A stretch of 64,000 bases of DNA from Paramacrobiotus richtersi (GCA_034698045.1 JAQGAU010000011.1:1-64000); one strand, 5' to 3'. Positions 36,692 to 49,038 are shown, numbered from the stretch's first letter. A program made the numbers and translations. The notes: generated by a model from the sequence alone, not told the origin.

Positions 36692-36895
36692 AGTCACATT
36701 CGATGATTTACAGTAGCTGTGAGCGCTATGTAGTGTCTGTTACGAGCCTCAGATCAAGCAGCTACTGTAAGTCTGTAACAGTTGTCCATTACATAAGTAC
36801 TTCGTACTGATGCAGTGGTAATATTGTAGCCATTGATACCCCGCCAATGATGTTGTTACATCTATTGTCCGTACTAAAAAACAGTTTTTTCTGAC

Positions 36896-36900
36896 AAAAA
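36896..36900 (-). terminator. RNA polymerase III terminator
   Basis: TTTTT on the minus strand, four bases after the last base of the tRNA-Val gene. Confidence 0.7.
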
Positions 36901-36903
36901 GTT

Positions 36904-36975
36904 GTTCTCAGCCAGGATCGAACTGGCGACCTTCTGCGTGTTAGGCAGACGTGATAGCCACTACACCATGAGAAC
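36904..36975 (-). tRNA. tRNA-Val (anticodon AAC)
   Basis: 72 nt with a full cloverleaf. The acceptor stem pairs GTTCTCA with TGAGAAC, the D arm is GTGTAGTGGCTATCAC, the anticodon stem pairs TCTGC with GCAGA around the loop CTAACAC (anticodon AAC), and the T arm is GCCAG-TTCGATC-CTGGC. The A box (TGGTGTAGTGGC) and B box (GTTCGATCC) are normal. There is no intron and CCA is not encoded. It lies inside the inverted repeat. Confidence 0.97.
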
Positions 36976-37690
36976 CAGCCTTAGCATAGACCGGCTGCAT
37001 ATCGTACGGTTTAAACCACGAGGCGGATATCGCTGACATGTAGATCGATTCATCTAATCACAAACCGGTCCGCTGCGGCTGGCTCAGTAACCGTATAAAT
37101 TTATATCTGGGTGGCGGTATCACACCCGCTGTTGGAAACAGGAGTTTAAATTACACCGTACTTGTTATCAGCTTCTTCAAAAACGGATGAAGGAGCGACC
37201 GGCAAAACCTTTCGTTTAAACTTTACAACGATGTTTTACAAAAAGGCCACGATACTTTTTAATTTTTGGCCAATTTTATATTTAATTTTCCGTGAGAATT
37301 TTTCGATTTTTATGTTCGGAGCGATTCTGGTTCGGTCGACTGGAGTTACTGCATCGAGATGTTCTGGCAACTTCTATATACGAGTGGTTGCGTGCCCTTG
37401 CATAAACATGGGTATCGTTAGTTGTAAACTACAACTATATTAGGGTAGTAGGGAGCAGGTGCTGTAAGAACGGCACGCCGGAAGAATTAAATTCGAGTGC
37501 AAACACCACCAGGACTTTCTCGGGAGAATAAGCGGCTGCTCGGCACAAAACAAGCGCTCCTTTATTGCCACATTATTACCGTTTTGAAATGTCGTGCTTG
37601 TCGTTTGACAGGTTAATCAGGATGGGTATTTACTCAATTGATTTTATCTGTTTTACGTGCTATCGTTAGTAACTCAACGTTTACAGCGTA

Positions 37691-37950
37691 CGATTTTGTT
37701 CGAGTTACTTATGACAGTTTAACTTAACGATCGCTTCAAACTCGATCCCGATTCCCGAGAAACAATCCTAGTATGGTTCAATCATGGGAGAAATCATATG
37801 GTAAAGTCGTCAAAAAACATCGTGATCATCTTTTTCGGCCAACAAGCTTTGCGAATACTTACAGCTGAACGTGTTTTAGACCTTGTGCAGGTCATTTTTA
37901 TATAATCATTCTTGCATGCAGTCACGGCGGTTGTTGTTACCAATGGCGAA
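37691..37950 (+). repeat. right arm of the 260 bp inverted repeat
   Basis: Identical to the reverse complement of 36432-36691. It covers the promoter and the first few codons of the GPCR gene and ends just after the ATG at 37943. Confidence 0.95.
37899..37905 (+). promoter_or_regulatory. TATA box of the GPCR gene
   Basis: TATATAA, 38 bp before the second in-frame ATG (37943). A start site 25-30 bp downstream would fall after the first ATG (37916), favouring 37943. The same box exists inverted in the left arm of the repeat. Confidence 0.55.
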
Positions 37951-39144
37951 CGACACAATTTCGCTTTTCGAAAATACTTCCCAGGGATCTAATAGCACAA
38001 GCGAAAGCGAGCCCATTCCGTATCTCGGGATCAGCACTGCGATTTTAGCTGTTTTGAGTGTTTCAGCGAACGGTGTGGTTTTGTTTCTCTTCATCCGTAT
38101 TAAAAGTGTTGTCATTAGAAAACCGTTCTACATTTTCATGCTGAATCTGATTATCATTGATTTTATTTATTGTGTATGGGAGAACGCATTTGATATCGGA
38201 ATCACCTTGTTTCCAAACTACTGGAAAACGCGAAGCTATGCCGAATGCTCGGTATATTTATACTGCAGTTACACTTTACGTAAGCTTTGACCTTTACCTA
38301 CAGCCTACTTTAGCCACTGTGAAATACGACGGCATAACTCGTAGCGCACATAATTATGATGAAGTTAAAGTACAGAAACAGTGCAAAACACAGGCGCAGA
38401 TAGCATTATAATATTGTATTTTTTGTCATTTTTTTAGAAGCTGTGGCGTGCAATGCCCACTTACTAATCACAATCAACCGTCTGTGGGCAATTCTCTTTC
38501 CTGTGTCCTACCGAACCCATCAGAAGCCGCGAATCTTCCTTCTCATTTGTATCGGCGAATGGCTGTGCGTCCACGCTGTCATGCTTCCTGGGCTGATTCT
38601 GGATGCCCTGTACTACCGTTTAGACGTGCACTCTAACGGCTGCTCGGCCAACTTGCCTATGCAGTATGAATGGGCTATCTGCATCCCCTTTCTCTACGTT
38701 GGACCGTTGTTGATCAAAGCGGTAGCCCTTCCGTTAATTCTGTATAAGTTTCGAGTTCACCGTCGCGAACGACGCCGATTGGCTCCGGTATCGGCGCATA
38801 TTGTAACCGTTCATACTCCGGCCCATGATGTGACGGAAAGTGCCAGTAAAGCGGAAGAAATGCAGCATGTTACCAGAGGAAGAACCACTACGCAGCCTGT
38901 CTTAGTTTTGGCTTTGCTAACGACCAGTGCGATTGTCTGCTGGACTCCCAATATTGTGGTGTTTTTGATGTATTCCTTTATTCCACCACCCGATGATCCG
39001 ACCATTTTTACAGCTGTCACTTGTTTGTACAGTGTGCAGTTGCTGATGGATCCAGTGCTCTTCCTGATCTCGTTGGCTGATCTTCGATCGGCATTTCTCA
39101 AACTCATTAATTCTTTAATGTCTGTTCTATGTGGAAGAAAATAG
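37943..39144 (+). CDS. class A (rhodopsin-like) G-protein-coupled receptor
   Basis: Seven-helix receptor of 347 residues in two exons, 37943-38279 and 38438-39144. The N terminus has N-glycosylation sites (ENTS, SNST). Helix 1 carries SANGVVLFLF (Asn1.50) and helix 2 LNLIIIDF (Asp2.50). Cys in AECSVYLYC and in NGCSANL can form the conserved disulfide. Helix 3 ends INRLWAILFP, where the DRY motif has become NRL. Helix 6 has VCWTPNIVVF (CWxP). Helix 7 has QLLMDPVLFLIS, with DPxxF in place of NPxxY. The long basic third loop (FRVHRRERRR) favours G-protein coupling. Ligand unknown. The ATG at 37916 would add nine residues. The promoter and start lie within the inverted repeat. Confidence 0.9.
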
Positions 39145-40323
39145 AAGTTCTGCGCGGGACAAATCACACCAAAGAGAATTCGAAAACTGTACTAATATGC
39201 ATCCCATTCGACTTGTGATATCTGTGATCAGCTTATACCGTGACCTTTATGGTACCATTTCGTTTAATGACGACCTCACTCTCGCTAAGTTTTAGTTTAT
39301 CCAGTTATTGAAACCTTGCACATCTGACATCCTGAATCAACCAAATGCGGTCAAAGGCATCTGCAGACTTATGTATACGTACGATCCTGTGTGTCGTATC
39401 TCAATGGTTGCAAAAGATGCGCCCGATGCTACGGTTTGCGCAGGATCTGGCGAAACTAACGCTATCATCTTCACGCAGCGTCTGTAAAATTAAAGGACTA
39501 CTGAGTGAGCAAGGAATCGCTGACAATATTTCTCAGGTGGTTCAGAAAAACTGTCCAGCTGCGCAGCCTGCGCATAATTAATCCTTTCGTATTTATTTTT
39601 TCTTCTCCATGCTTTGCGTTTCATTTCCGTCTCCGAACAAACTTACATACGTGTTCTCGTTTCCCTCCGTGTATGCTTAATCATGAACATAAAACATGCA
39701 AAAGTTGACGTTTTCGGTGCTCTAACAAGACCGTATTATTTTACTACTTTTGCCGTCTACGATTTCTTCGCAGCAGCATCCAACTTCCGCTTTGCTTCGG
39801 TCGGCTAGGCGCTACTATTAGCGAACACCATTCCACAAAGGCATGCATGGTCTCGTTTCAAATCGTGTTAATTAAACCATTAATCGGCCCTTCAAAGCAC
39901 GCGACCCATTGAAACAATTTAATCAATCTATCGCCCAGTTGCTACAAAAGCAGCGACACAATTGGTAAGGTCGTGGCGACAGATAAAGCTATATAACCGT
40001 ATCAGAATCATCCCAGTTTGCTAAGATAAACTGCCATTGTACGAAACGGAAACGTTATCGTAGCTAATCGCAAATGCCACATATTATATTCCCTTACAAT
40101 TAGGAGATCCAACATAACTGTGTTATCTGTAGATATAACGCGTGTCCAACGCGAGAGATAAACTAGTTATTCTAAACTAATTATTCTAAATCACCATACT
40201 GGGCTTTTAAAATCCGGTGATACACATCTATACGAACTGAAACCTCCCAGCCGTTTAAGCTGAAGACCGGATACGGAAATTTATTCCGTCATAAATTCAT
40301 AGCAATATCGTTAATTTGGAAAA
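39145..40323. other. intergenic, no gene seen
   Basis: Between the GPCR and the lipase. ORFs such as 39345-39581 show no family similarity and no splice support. No tRNA or repeat stands out. Confidence 0.6.
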
Positions 40324-43300
40324 ATGCTTCCTTTCCTGTTGATTTTCTGCGGTAAGTCGTATCGTTACAGACGTCAAATTTTTTTAAAATCGGTCTGGAG
40401 CTGTGAAATGAGCTCGGTCACTTTTTAAATTGATTGCAAATTCGTGATGATATATTTCTTATGATTGTTTTTGCCACCTGTTTTATATATCGTTCTCCTC
40501 TTTATACACTGTGAATACAACATACGTCGGCAAAGTTTCTTGTAGAGCTTGGCTATTCACTTTGATAGACCAACACTTTCGATAGACCAGTTACTAAAAA
40601 TAACGGTTGTAGGACTGGTAGCTCTGGCGCAGTCCGTCCCATACCAAACCCGAACGATCCATATCGGCCCACAAAATGAGCAAGAAGACGCGATGTATCT
40701 CTACAACAGCATCGTCGCCTCCGTTGCCCAATACAAAATCGCCAAAGCCTTGGAGGAATCGCGCGCCAAACTCGGTCTGCGATCCACGCGAGATGATCAC
40801 GTCTGCTACGGTGATCTCGGATGTTTCTACAAGAACGGCACCTACGGAAACTTTTGGATGCTACCTTATTCTCCGGAGTATTTAAACACTAGGTTCTTGC
40901 TGTATACGTCACCCAGCCAAAAGGATCCACAGCTGTTGGAGTATGACAAGCCGGCGACACTGACCGGGTCCGCCTTCCGCGCTGATTGGCCGACGACTGT
41001 CTTTTTGCATGGGTTTGGGAATGGACCGCATACAGCATGGACACCGAACTTTATGGCTGCTATTTTCCGAGCGGTAAATGTGGAATGTCTTAATCCTGAA
41101 ACTGAACATCCTAATCTAGATATTGTTATGTTTAAGTAATTCAACATTTACACAAGTATGTACAATTAGTAACATTCCAAACAGTCAAATCATGATACTT
41201 ATAGGGATATAATTATCATATATACAAAATGGACTGTATGTCCTTAATGTGAGAAACACATCAGTGTAAAAAACTGCTGACTGAGTTTTCATTTTGTGTA
41301 GAACGCATGATTGGAAACATGCAGTTACATATCGGTTCTTAACTTTTACTTGTGCGATGTATTATGGTCTGTGTGTTTGGAGTTCGGTAAATGGATCATG
41401 TATACCATACTTTAATCAATAATTAGAACTGTTCCATACGAATGTACCTTTCTCTACTGCAAGGCAGCAACCGAAGTTTTCAAATAGGTTCCGCAAAGTA
41501 ACTACATCTTCGTTGACTGGAGTACTGGCGCTCGACCACCGAATTACTGGGCCGGTTCCGCCAATACACAGGTTGTGGGCGCACAAGTTGCCAAACTCAT
41601 CGCTGCTCTCAAGTAAGTATCACAGTTAACTTTCTTATATTTTTCCACCGGTATTATTTTGTTGTTTTGCATTATGATAGGGACTATCTTTTCTGTGTTT
41701 TCTTTAGTTATTGAAATGGTATCGCATGTCGTAGTGTAGTGACTGTTGTTTTCCGTCCAAAAAACATCTTTGTAACGCACAGACACAGCTTATCGTTAGA
41801 CAAAACGCCTGGTTCTGATTACCGAACCCAGAACAATTTCACACATATTTTTAGCACTCACAAGGGAACAACATCCGACCAGTTTCATCTAGTGGGATAT
41901 TCCCTTGGCGCCCATGCGGCCGGATTCAGCGGACACCGTCTGAAGCAGTACGGTCACAAGCGTGTCGGTCGTATTACCGGTCTGGATCCCGCCGGACCCA
42001 TTTTTGAGGACGCACATGCTGATGCCCTTTTGAGCAGTGGGGATGCCGATTTTGTGGCTGGATTACACGGCAACGGTGCCACACTGAGTAATGGCGGATT
42101 TGGGTTGTACAAGCGTGTTGGAGATATTGATTGTACGTTGGTATACCGTGAAATATATCAAATTTTTAGTTCTCTTACGAAATAAATTATTGTGCTGGAC
42201 TGGACTCGAACACCCTTTTTCCAGCATTTTTGTCTTACTTTATCGTAATTACATTTTAGGTTTTATTTATGGATGTTTTTACTGTTTTATTTTGTTGTAG
42301 TTTGGCGAACCAAATTTGGGAAATATTAAACAGTTTTATGATATAGTTTTATCAATTTACTACATTTTCCAAATTGTCGATAAAATTACAATGAGTACTT
42401 AAGGGTTAAATCGACGGAAACAAAAATTGCTCATCCAAAATTCACATTTTTTTGTAGTTTATCCAAACGGAGGACAGTATCAGCCGGGATGTCCGCATCC
42501 AATTTGGGGAGCACTGGGCGATCTTTTGACGTTTAACTGTAAGTCAATCCAAGGAGACATAGACAAATGCAGGTTAACTATGATCCATATGCATCAGGAA
42601 ATTTAATTGTTTCGGCTCAGAGTCCTTTCACTGAATAGTACAACTATTTCACTTACGTAAATGTGATTATTGATATAATTACTAAAAATTGTAACCGTAA
42701 AGATTTATTGTAAAAGTGTGGAATAACTGCCGCAGTGCGTTGGTTTTCCCTAATATGACGCCGGACTAGTACTGCGGGCGTCGTAGTACAGTGGCTAGCT
42801 GATAACGCGACGTGTGACGGTGGCATTTAGCTGTCTAGATATAGAGTGATCAGTTAATGTGGAACTCTGTTCCTTACCTTTTTATTCGTTTATTCTGATT
42901 ATGTTCCATTAGTTTTTTTATGCAGTTGGGGACATGCCAGAATCAGTCAAATGCAATCATCACCGCGCGATCGATTTGATGACGGAGGCGCTGGATCCCG
43001 AGTGCAGTCATCACAGTTATGCATGCGAAAGCTGGGAATCTTTCAAAGAAGGCACATGCGATCCTGAACCAGATGGAAGTATGGCCATATTTTTTACGCA
43101 TAAAAAATCCGACCTACAGCATTTTTTGCTGACCAAAGATAAAGCGGGATTTTGTGGTAAGCATACACGATTAAAGTGTACACAAATTCGTTAAGCAAAT
43201 TCGTAGATCATAAGTAACGAAGTTCACGAGGGCAACTAGTCTGCGAGCATCAACTAAAACAAGCGTTATGCAATAAATATCCACTTTTACATCTGGGCGA

Positions 43301-44085
43301 ACACAGTGCTTGGACCGATTGATAATTATAAAAAAAATAAATTCGAATACGAAGCAAAAATTAATCTATGAATTTTTGTAAAAATATGTACATAAATTAA
43401 AAAATACATATAACAAAACCAATTGTGTATCTAAAATCAAATACGCTAACTTTATGTTAATTTATAGTTATTACAGTTCGTAAGTTCCAATAACAATGAC
43501 ACTGAAATATTTCAGCCAATGCCGTTAAAATATCATTCGAGTTATCCTCAACGTCCGAAGATTCCGAGGGAACTTTAAAAGTGACCTTTATCCACAGAGA
43601 TGGGCGGCAAGAAACGGAGGAACTATTAGCGTAAGCAAAGAACAAACTCTGCTTAAACCAGACTGAAACCGTGTTATTTACCGCGTTTATATTATAGTTT
43701 AAATTTTCTCTTCTTTATTTTATGATTGATGTCTGTGTTATGCAGTGAAGACGAAAAACTACCAGCCGGAAAAGTTGTCAGGGAAGTGGTACCAAGCCGG
43801 TTTGAAGTAGCGGATATCGCTAAAGTCAAAATCCATTACGAACCCGATTGTGGGTGGATTTGGTGCAGCGCGGATCGTATCCATATGGAGAGAATTACCG
43901 TTGAAAATCTCACTAAAGATGGGTAAGTTTAATTTGCAAGAATATCTTACGAACTGAGTTTTGAGTAAATTGTTCCGTAATTTACAATTGAGTACCTTTG
44001 CAGAACGAAGAAATGTGCCGGATTTGAGATTCTGTTCAAGGAAGAGAGCGTTACCGTTGACCTTTCTCCGTGTGATACTGTCTAA
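40324..44085 (+). CDS. secreted pancreatic-type triacylglycerol lipase
   Basis: Alpha/beta-hydrolase of the pancreatic lipase family, expected to cleave tri- or galactolipids outside the cell. Nine exons: 40324-40351, 40613-41073, 41488-41612, 41855-42132, 42458-42538, 42926-43156, 43516-43630, 43746-43922, 44004-44085; 1578 bp, 525 residues. The signal peptide MLPFLLIFCGLVALAQS is split by intron 1. Catalytic triad: Ser in HLVGYSLGAHAAG, Asp in GLDPAGPIFE, His in VKCNHHRAIDL. VFLHGFGNG is the oxyanion-side strand, and DIDFYPNGGQYQPGC with the following Cys-bounded loop is the lid region. Residues about 400-525 resemble the C-terminal PLAT/C2 domain. All three catalytic residues are present, so activity is likely. 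AATAAA lies at 44221. Confidence 0.94.
41730..41743 (+). repeat. A-box-like intronic motif copy 14
   Basis: CGTAGTGTAGTGAC then TGTTG, in lipase intron 3, sense orientation. Confidence 0.55.
42782..42795 (+). repeat. A-box-like intronic motif copy 15
   Basis: CGTAGTACAGTGGC then TAGC, in lipase intron 5, sense orientation. Confidence 0.6.
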
Positions 44086-44229
44086 CGTTAAAACCTGTGC
44101 TGAATTATTCTGAACATTATCCTTGCATGATGAACGATGTGCGATATCTCCATTAAAAAAACAGCAATCGAAATGAACGAATTAACAAAATTCGCGTAGT
44201 ATCTCTACCATACGTTATGTAATAAATAA

Positions 44230-45543
44230 TGCCGTTGTATTAGCACTAAGAATTGCTTTTATGCATTGTTGCAGTGTCTTAGGCTGATTGACGGCGGCAG
44301 TATATATTTAACGACAAAATGTCGGTAACGCGCGGTAAAAACAGCAGGAAATGCCGATGATGAGAGAATGTGTGTTATAGGTAATATATTAAGTATAAAC
44401 TGAACCTTTCGTCAAATAACCAAGCCGAGCTTCTCATTCAATGCATTGCTGTCATCGACTATAAGGAAGCAGTTTACTCATGACAGATGTTTGCTGTCAA
44501 CACGGACAATAAATGTTAACCAAGCTTGATTCTTGAGAATGTATAAGATGAGAGAGACACCAATATACATAAGTATTATTTATTATAGAATAAGTCGATT
44601 ATGCGTTAACAGAATTCATGTTCCGTTAAAGGTATTAATTTTCTTTTTGACTTCTTAATCGGAATGTTTTAGGTGACCCACACATCAATAATTTATAAGA
44701 AACATTAACGAAATATATCGATGCAGAAAACGTACAATCAAAGAATAATTTTCTGGTATTTCGTCTGCGCGTGTGTTGCATGAAAAGGGATGCCGGACCG
44801 TAAATATGTGGTCTGGATAAAAGTTACCGTATACGGATCGAAAATATGTCTGAAGTTGACTTTTTCTAAATTAAGCAAAAATAACAATGGTAAAAATTCA
44901 AGAAATTCCAGCGTAAAAACGGCAAGGCTTCGAATGAAAAATCATTTCATTAGTTATATATGTTGCGTAAGAACACTGCAATCATTACGATATATTACAG
45001 CACTCAAAGTTCAATGACACTACGCAATATCTCGAAGGGATAATTCGGTTAATTGCGATGAGCAAAAATAAAGCTGCGGTAATTAGCCGAGCCGGTTTAT
45101 ATACTATGATAAAAACTCGTACAACGCAATATACACCTGTAGGACAATACAATATGTCTCAATAGGACACATTTCAGACAACGATAATTGCTTGCGCAAA
45201 TGTCAAACCGCGAACCTTGTGTTATCTTTTACATCAGTTAACATCAACGAAAAGTGTATCCGGGACACAGTTATGAATAGTAAACCGGAAGGACATTCCG
45301 TCGAGCAACGTTTCACGCTAAAACTAGACTAAATGCAATAATTTCTCGTCAACAAATCTTCGTGATATAGGTTGATGAATACAAAAATTACCCATTTGAT
45401 ATACCTGGGTCACATACCCTTGTGGACAATGAATGCTGAGAAAGGCGACTTTTTTTTCAAGAAATACAGTTACGAGTTATTTTGCAACTAGAAACAGTTA
45501 CAAGAATATTGGTAGAACATATAGTTGACTCTTAATCTGCGCT
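44230..45543. other. intergenic, no gene seen
   Basis: AT-rich spacer. The ORF 44790-45017 has no ATG-anchored homology or splice sites that join it to a neighbour. No TATA box was identified for the next gene. Confidence 0.6.
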
Positions 45544-48500
45544 ATGAAGTTCAGCCAGTTTTGGAAATACATCAAATCAGTTTATTTGTCAGTTTGTATT
45601 TATTCAGTGAGAATATCGGCTTATTACAAAAAGGTGAATTGTTATGGTGAGTACACTTGAACAGTAAATAATGTGCAAACTAAATTTCATTGATTTAGAT
45701 CTGCCGTATCACCTTATGCGGCCAAAACTGCTGATTACAGAACAGTGAGACCAGTGTTAATTATATCGATAGATTTTTTGTATGAAAGTTGTTGCTCCTG
45801 TCGAACACTTCTTCATCTCGTAAAATCAGTTTCAGACTTTTTTGGTCAATACAGTCACATAACATTTCATCCCACATTTTCCTTGTTTTCTAACTTTGCC
45901 AGCGTTGTCGCGAAAGCTGATATCACTTTCTGCAGCAGCACTATTTATTCCGGGACTTTTTATGACCGCTGAGCAAGTCCGGCTCACTTTCAGAATAATC
46001 AATATAGAAAAAGCATAACTGTGTAACTTTGACTCTTTTCCGTATTACAGGAACGGGGGATTGTATTTTTATCCTGAACACTAACGGACTAGTCGATGAC
46101 CAGTCCAGATGGGTCATGGAATGCCATGATGGTAATATAAGTGCCGCCTAATCTAATTTTCATTTTTTCCGCAAAACACCACGAAAAACATGTATACCAG
46201 AAACGTTTGAATCAAAAAGCGATATAACGATATATAGACAAATTAGTCCTTCTGGTAGTTTTCTTTTACACTAACCATACAGTACATAAATGCACTGTAT
46301 TAAAATATTTTACACATCCCGATGTTTGTTCGATCCAGGTGAAGCACTAACTGGTTTCCATGCCTCAGGAGATTACACTGCGCCTACTTGTAAGTGCTTG
46401 ACTATTCCTGCAATAAATAAATATTAAAGTGATATAACACTAATTAGCACATTAATTTATGATTCCAGATATGTGGTGCAAATTCCTCTTTCCAATGAAA
46501 AAGCCGTCAAATGGCATTTATCCCTACTACGATTTCTGTAATGTTCGGTATGTTGAAATCTGTTCATTATATTCGTATAATATGTTGCATGCCTGAAAGG
46601 TTGTGATTGTTTTTATTGTGACAAGGCTACAAGCATTGTATTCCGATGTATACTTCGTACTACGTATAGTAGCTGCAGGGTATAATAATTTTTTTTAATT
46701 AATTTAGTTAATTAATTTAAACTTAGTTTAAACTTTGTGGGCAAATTTAGCGGTCCAAGCGCAAGCATGGTTGTACTGTATTGTATTATTATTAATATAT
46801 TTATTTAAATTGATTTAGTTAGTTTGTTTAATTTAGTAAAATTACATATATACAGATCCACGTTGGTGTTGTGGCGTTGAGTAACTTTGTCCCGTATTGA
46901 GCCAGCAGTGGAGTAGCTCCTTCGCTACATTCGATTCTTAAGCTACAGAGCGTCTGTATCTTCTTCATAAATTTCTCAAAGAAATATTTTTGCACACTTT
47001 TCAACCAGCAATGATCCCAGCTGCATGTCTGCCTTGTACAGATGCCTATAATTATATTAAACCAGCGTTTTTGCTAAGCAGTGCTTGTTGTTCAGTTATA
47101 TGGTTTTCCCAGATTTTTCTAGCGATCTCTTTTCCCAGAGTTTTGGGATTTTTAGATCTTCAGTACTAAAATTCCTGTGAATTTTGTAGTATGCAATCGC
47201 ACTTGGTACGTCCCACAACGGGGTTTGTCTGGTTACGAATAAATACAAATACAAATAAATGCAATACAAATTATTTCAACAGTTCGCTCATTCTTCTAAC
47301 CAACTTCTGTCCACAGACAATTTCGTAAATACAGTAGAAAATCAACTATAAAAAAATATATCCATATTAATTTTGTTTTCAGTGATATAAGTACAGGACC
47401 ATTTTCCGACAACAGGAAAGAATACTACTGCTATGACAAGTATTACCCAATGGACACATATGATACATTTGTTACCGGTATGTAACACACGTGCTCGGAT
47501 GCTACTTACAGAGTATAAACGGCCACTATGTTTTAAATAGACAAAAATAATTACTACTAATAGTGATAGTGTTACCAGAAATAATAAAATAATAAATAAT
47601 GAAATATATCATAAAAACTAGGAAAGTGCACTCGCTCGTAGCGGGCACTGGGTGACCGAAGCGAAGACGATCTGTATAATACGCGCACGACATAATAATT
47701 TAATATAATAATAATTTGTATTAATATTTATTATTAATAATAAATATTAAAAATAAATAATAATAGTGACCGACTGACGGAATGACACACAGACATTGAG
47801 ATTCACTTGAGCTGAGTATAGAGGACCTTCGCTCCGCTTCGGTCGATAAATAAGAAAAAACGTAATAAAAATAATAAAAAGTAAAAAAGTATTATATTTA
47901 TAATAACATATTAAACAAATAGATTAGAAAAAAGTGTTTCCATTTTGGTGCCATCAACTAGGTAAGAGCACTTGCGTCGGAACTAATGTCATCAATTTAT
48001 TATTTACTTTTTTAGCGTACGCATATGCGGGCTCCTTTCTGAGATCTAGGCCGGATATAACCACATCATTCTTCGCAAGGAACAACGAACAATTTAAATG
48101 TTGTAAGTGGCATTGTACCAGCATCTTCTTGTTATAAGTATTACACGATATTTAAAGTCCTGACTAGACCGGTGCATATTAAACAAATCTGTTACCAGTT
48201 TGCAGTTATCTTTCAAATTTGAAAGCACAGAAAATATCACGCAAACTTCCCAATAATTTAAATTAAAATATTTTACATGTTCGATTAAATCAAGCTTAAT
48301 ATTATATTTTTCGTTATCACAGGCAAACTGCCGTACGGATACCATTTGGATTATTCGCGGTGTATGTACAAATACAGCCATGACAAGTACGTTGCGTTAT
48401 GATCCTCATTGTTAGGCGAAAAAAACCGGACAAAATTTTGCGCGATTATAATTTGATTTCTCTGCAGATTTGGAGAACATTACGATGAGAATCAGATGTT

Positions 48501-49038
48501 TGTAATGCGGTGCGACAGGGACCATGTGATGACAGGTATTCAGTTTGCAAAAATTATGGGATTGTTTATTTTCGTCACTTATTTCATCACGCAGCTTATT
48601 TTCAAATCTGGTGCGATATTTCGCCTTCTACGTATTCGTAATACAAGATAGCACTTTTTAGCCAACTTTTACAAACAGATCCAAAAAAACAAATTTGTAT
48701 ACAGCACATAAGGTTTGGTCCACAGAAAACGCTTTTGACGATACCTTTTTTAATTTTCACTAATTAGCGTGATAATTTCCGCAGGCATAGGAAAAGCGGA
48801 AGGACCAGATGGGAGCACGCATTATGTCTGGATACAGGTAAGAATTTTACTAAATAATCTTTGATAATTTGTGCATTTCGTGCAAACCGGTTTTTTTATT
48901 TCCTATTTACAGTGTTGTCCATTTTTCTACAATCCAAGCTACGTTCCTCTATACGCAACGGCCAATCTAACGTATCACCTACGAGCCGAACAGAAGCCGT
49001 ACCGTCAAATTCACCAACCCACCTACTCAAGAGGATAG
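45544..49038 (+). CDS. Cys/Tyr-rich protein, dermatopontin-like
   Basis: Eleven short exons: 45544-45646, 46051-46131, 46339-46389, 46469-46547, 47383-47477, 48016-48102, 48323-48386, 48468-48535, 48785-48837, 48913-49038, joined with consistent phases to 268 residues (ten listed pieces; the count includes a possible non-coding exon I could not place). A repeated pattern appears: RWVMECHDGEALTGFHASGD then YMWCKF, EQFKCCK, and MFVMRCDRDHVMTGIGKAEG then VWIQCC. This recalls dermatopontin, an extracellular-matrix and innate-immune lectin-like family with repeated C...G...S.h...DR.W.f.CC units. The N terminus (SVYLSVCIYSVRISA) is only weakly hydrophobic, so the signal peptide is uncertain. Family assignment is from pattern only. 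AATAAA lies at 49399. Confidence 0.7.
47205..47262 (+). mobile_element. retroposon-like 3' tail in an intron
   Basis: CTTGGTACGTCCCACAACGG then GGTTTGTCTGGTTACGAATAAATACAAATAC resembles 62357-62408. Such GTCCCAC...GTCTG...GAATAAA ends with A-rich simple tails are typical of LINE or SINE 3' ends. The body upstream cannot be delimited. Confidence 0.4.
47654..47844. mobile_element. possible small inverted-repeat element
   Basis: GACCGAAGCGAAG at the left and CTTCGCTCCGCTTCGGTC at the right form imperfect inverted ends around about 160 bp of AT-rich sequence, in an intron of the dermatopontin-like gene. No coding sequence is inside. Confidence 0.4.

Larger units (their letters stand above)
36692..37690. 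other. spacer of the inverted repeat
   Basis: About 1 kb between the arms. Apart from the tRNA-Val gene, I see no supported coding sequence. Confidence 0.6.

Noticed and set aside
14168-42795. A-box-like motif copies as real tRNA genes
   Set aside because: None except 36904-36975 has a T arm, acceptor pairing or anticodon stem; only the A-box part is similar.
44790-45017. 75-codon ORF before the dermatopontin-like gene
   Set aside because: No signal peptide, no homology and no phase-compatible splice sites to the next exon.
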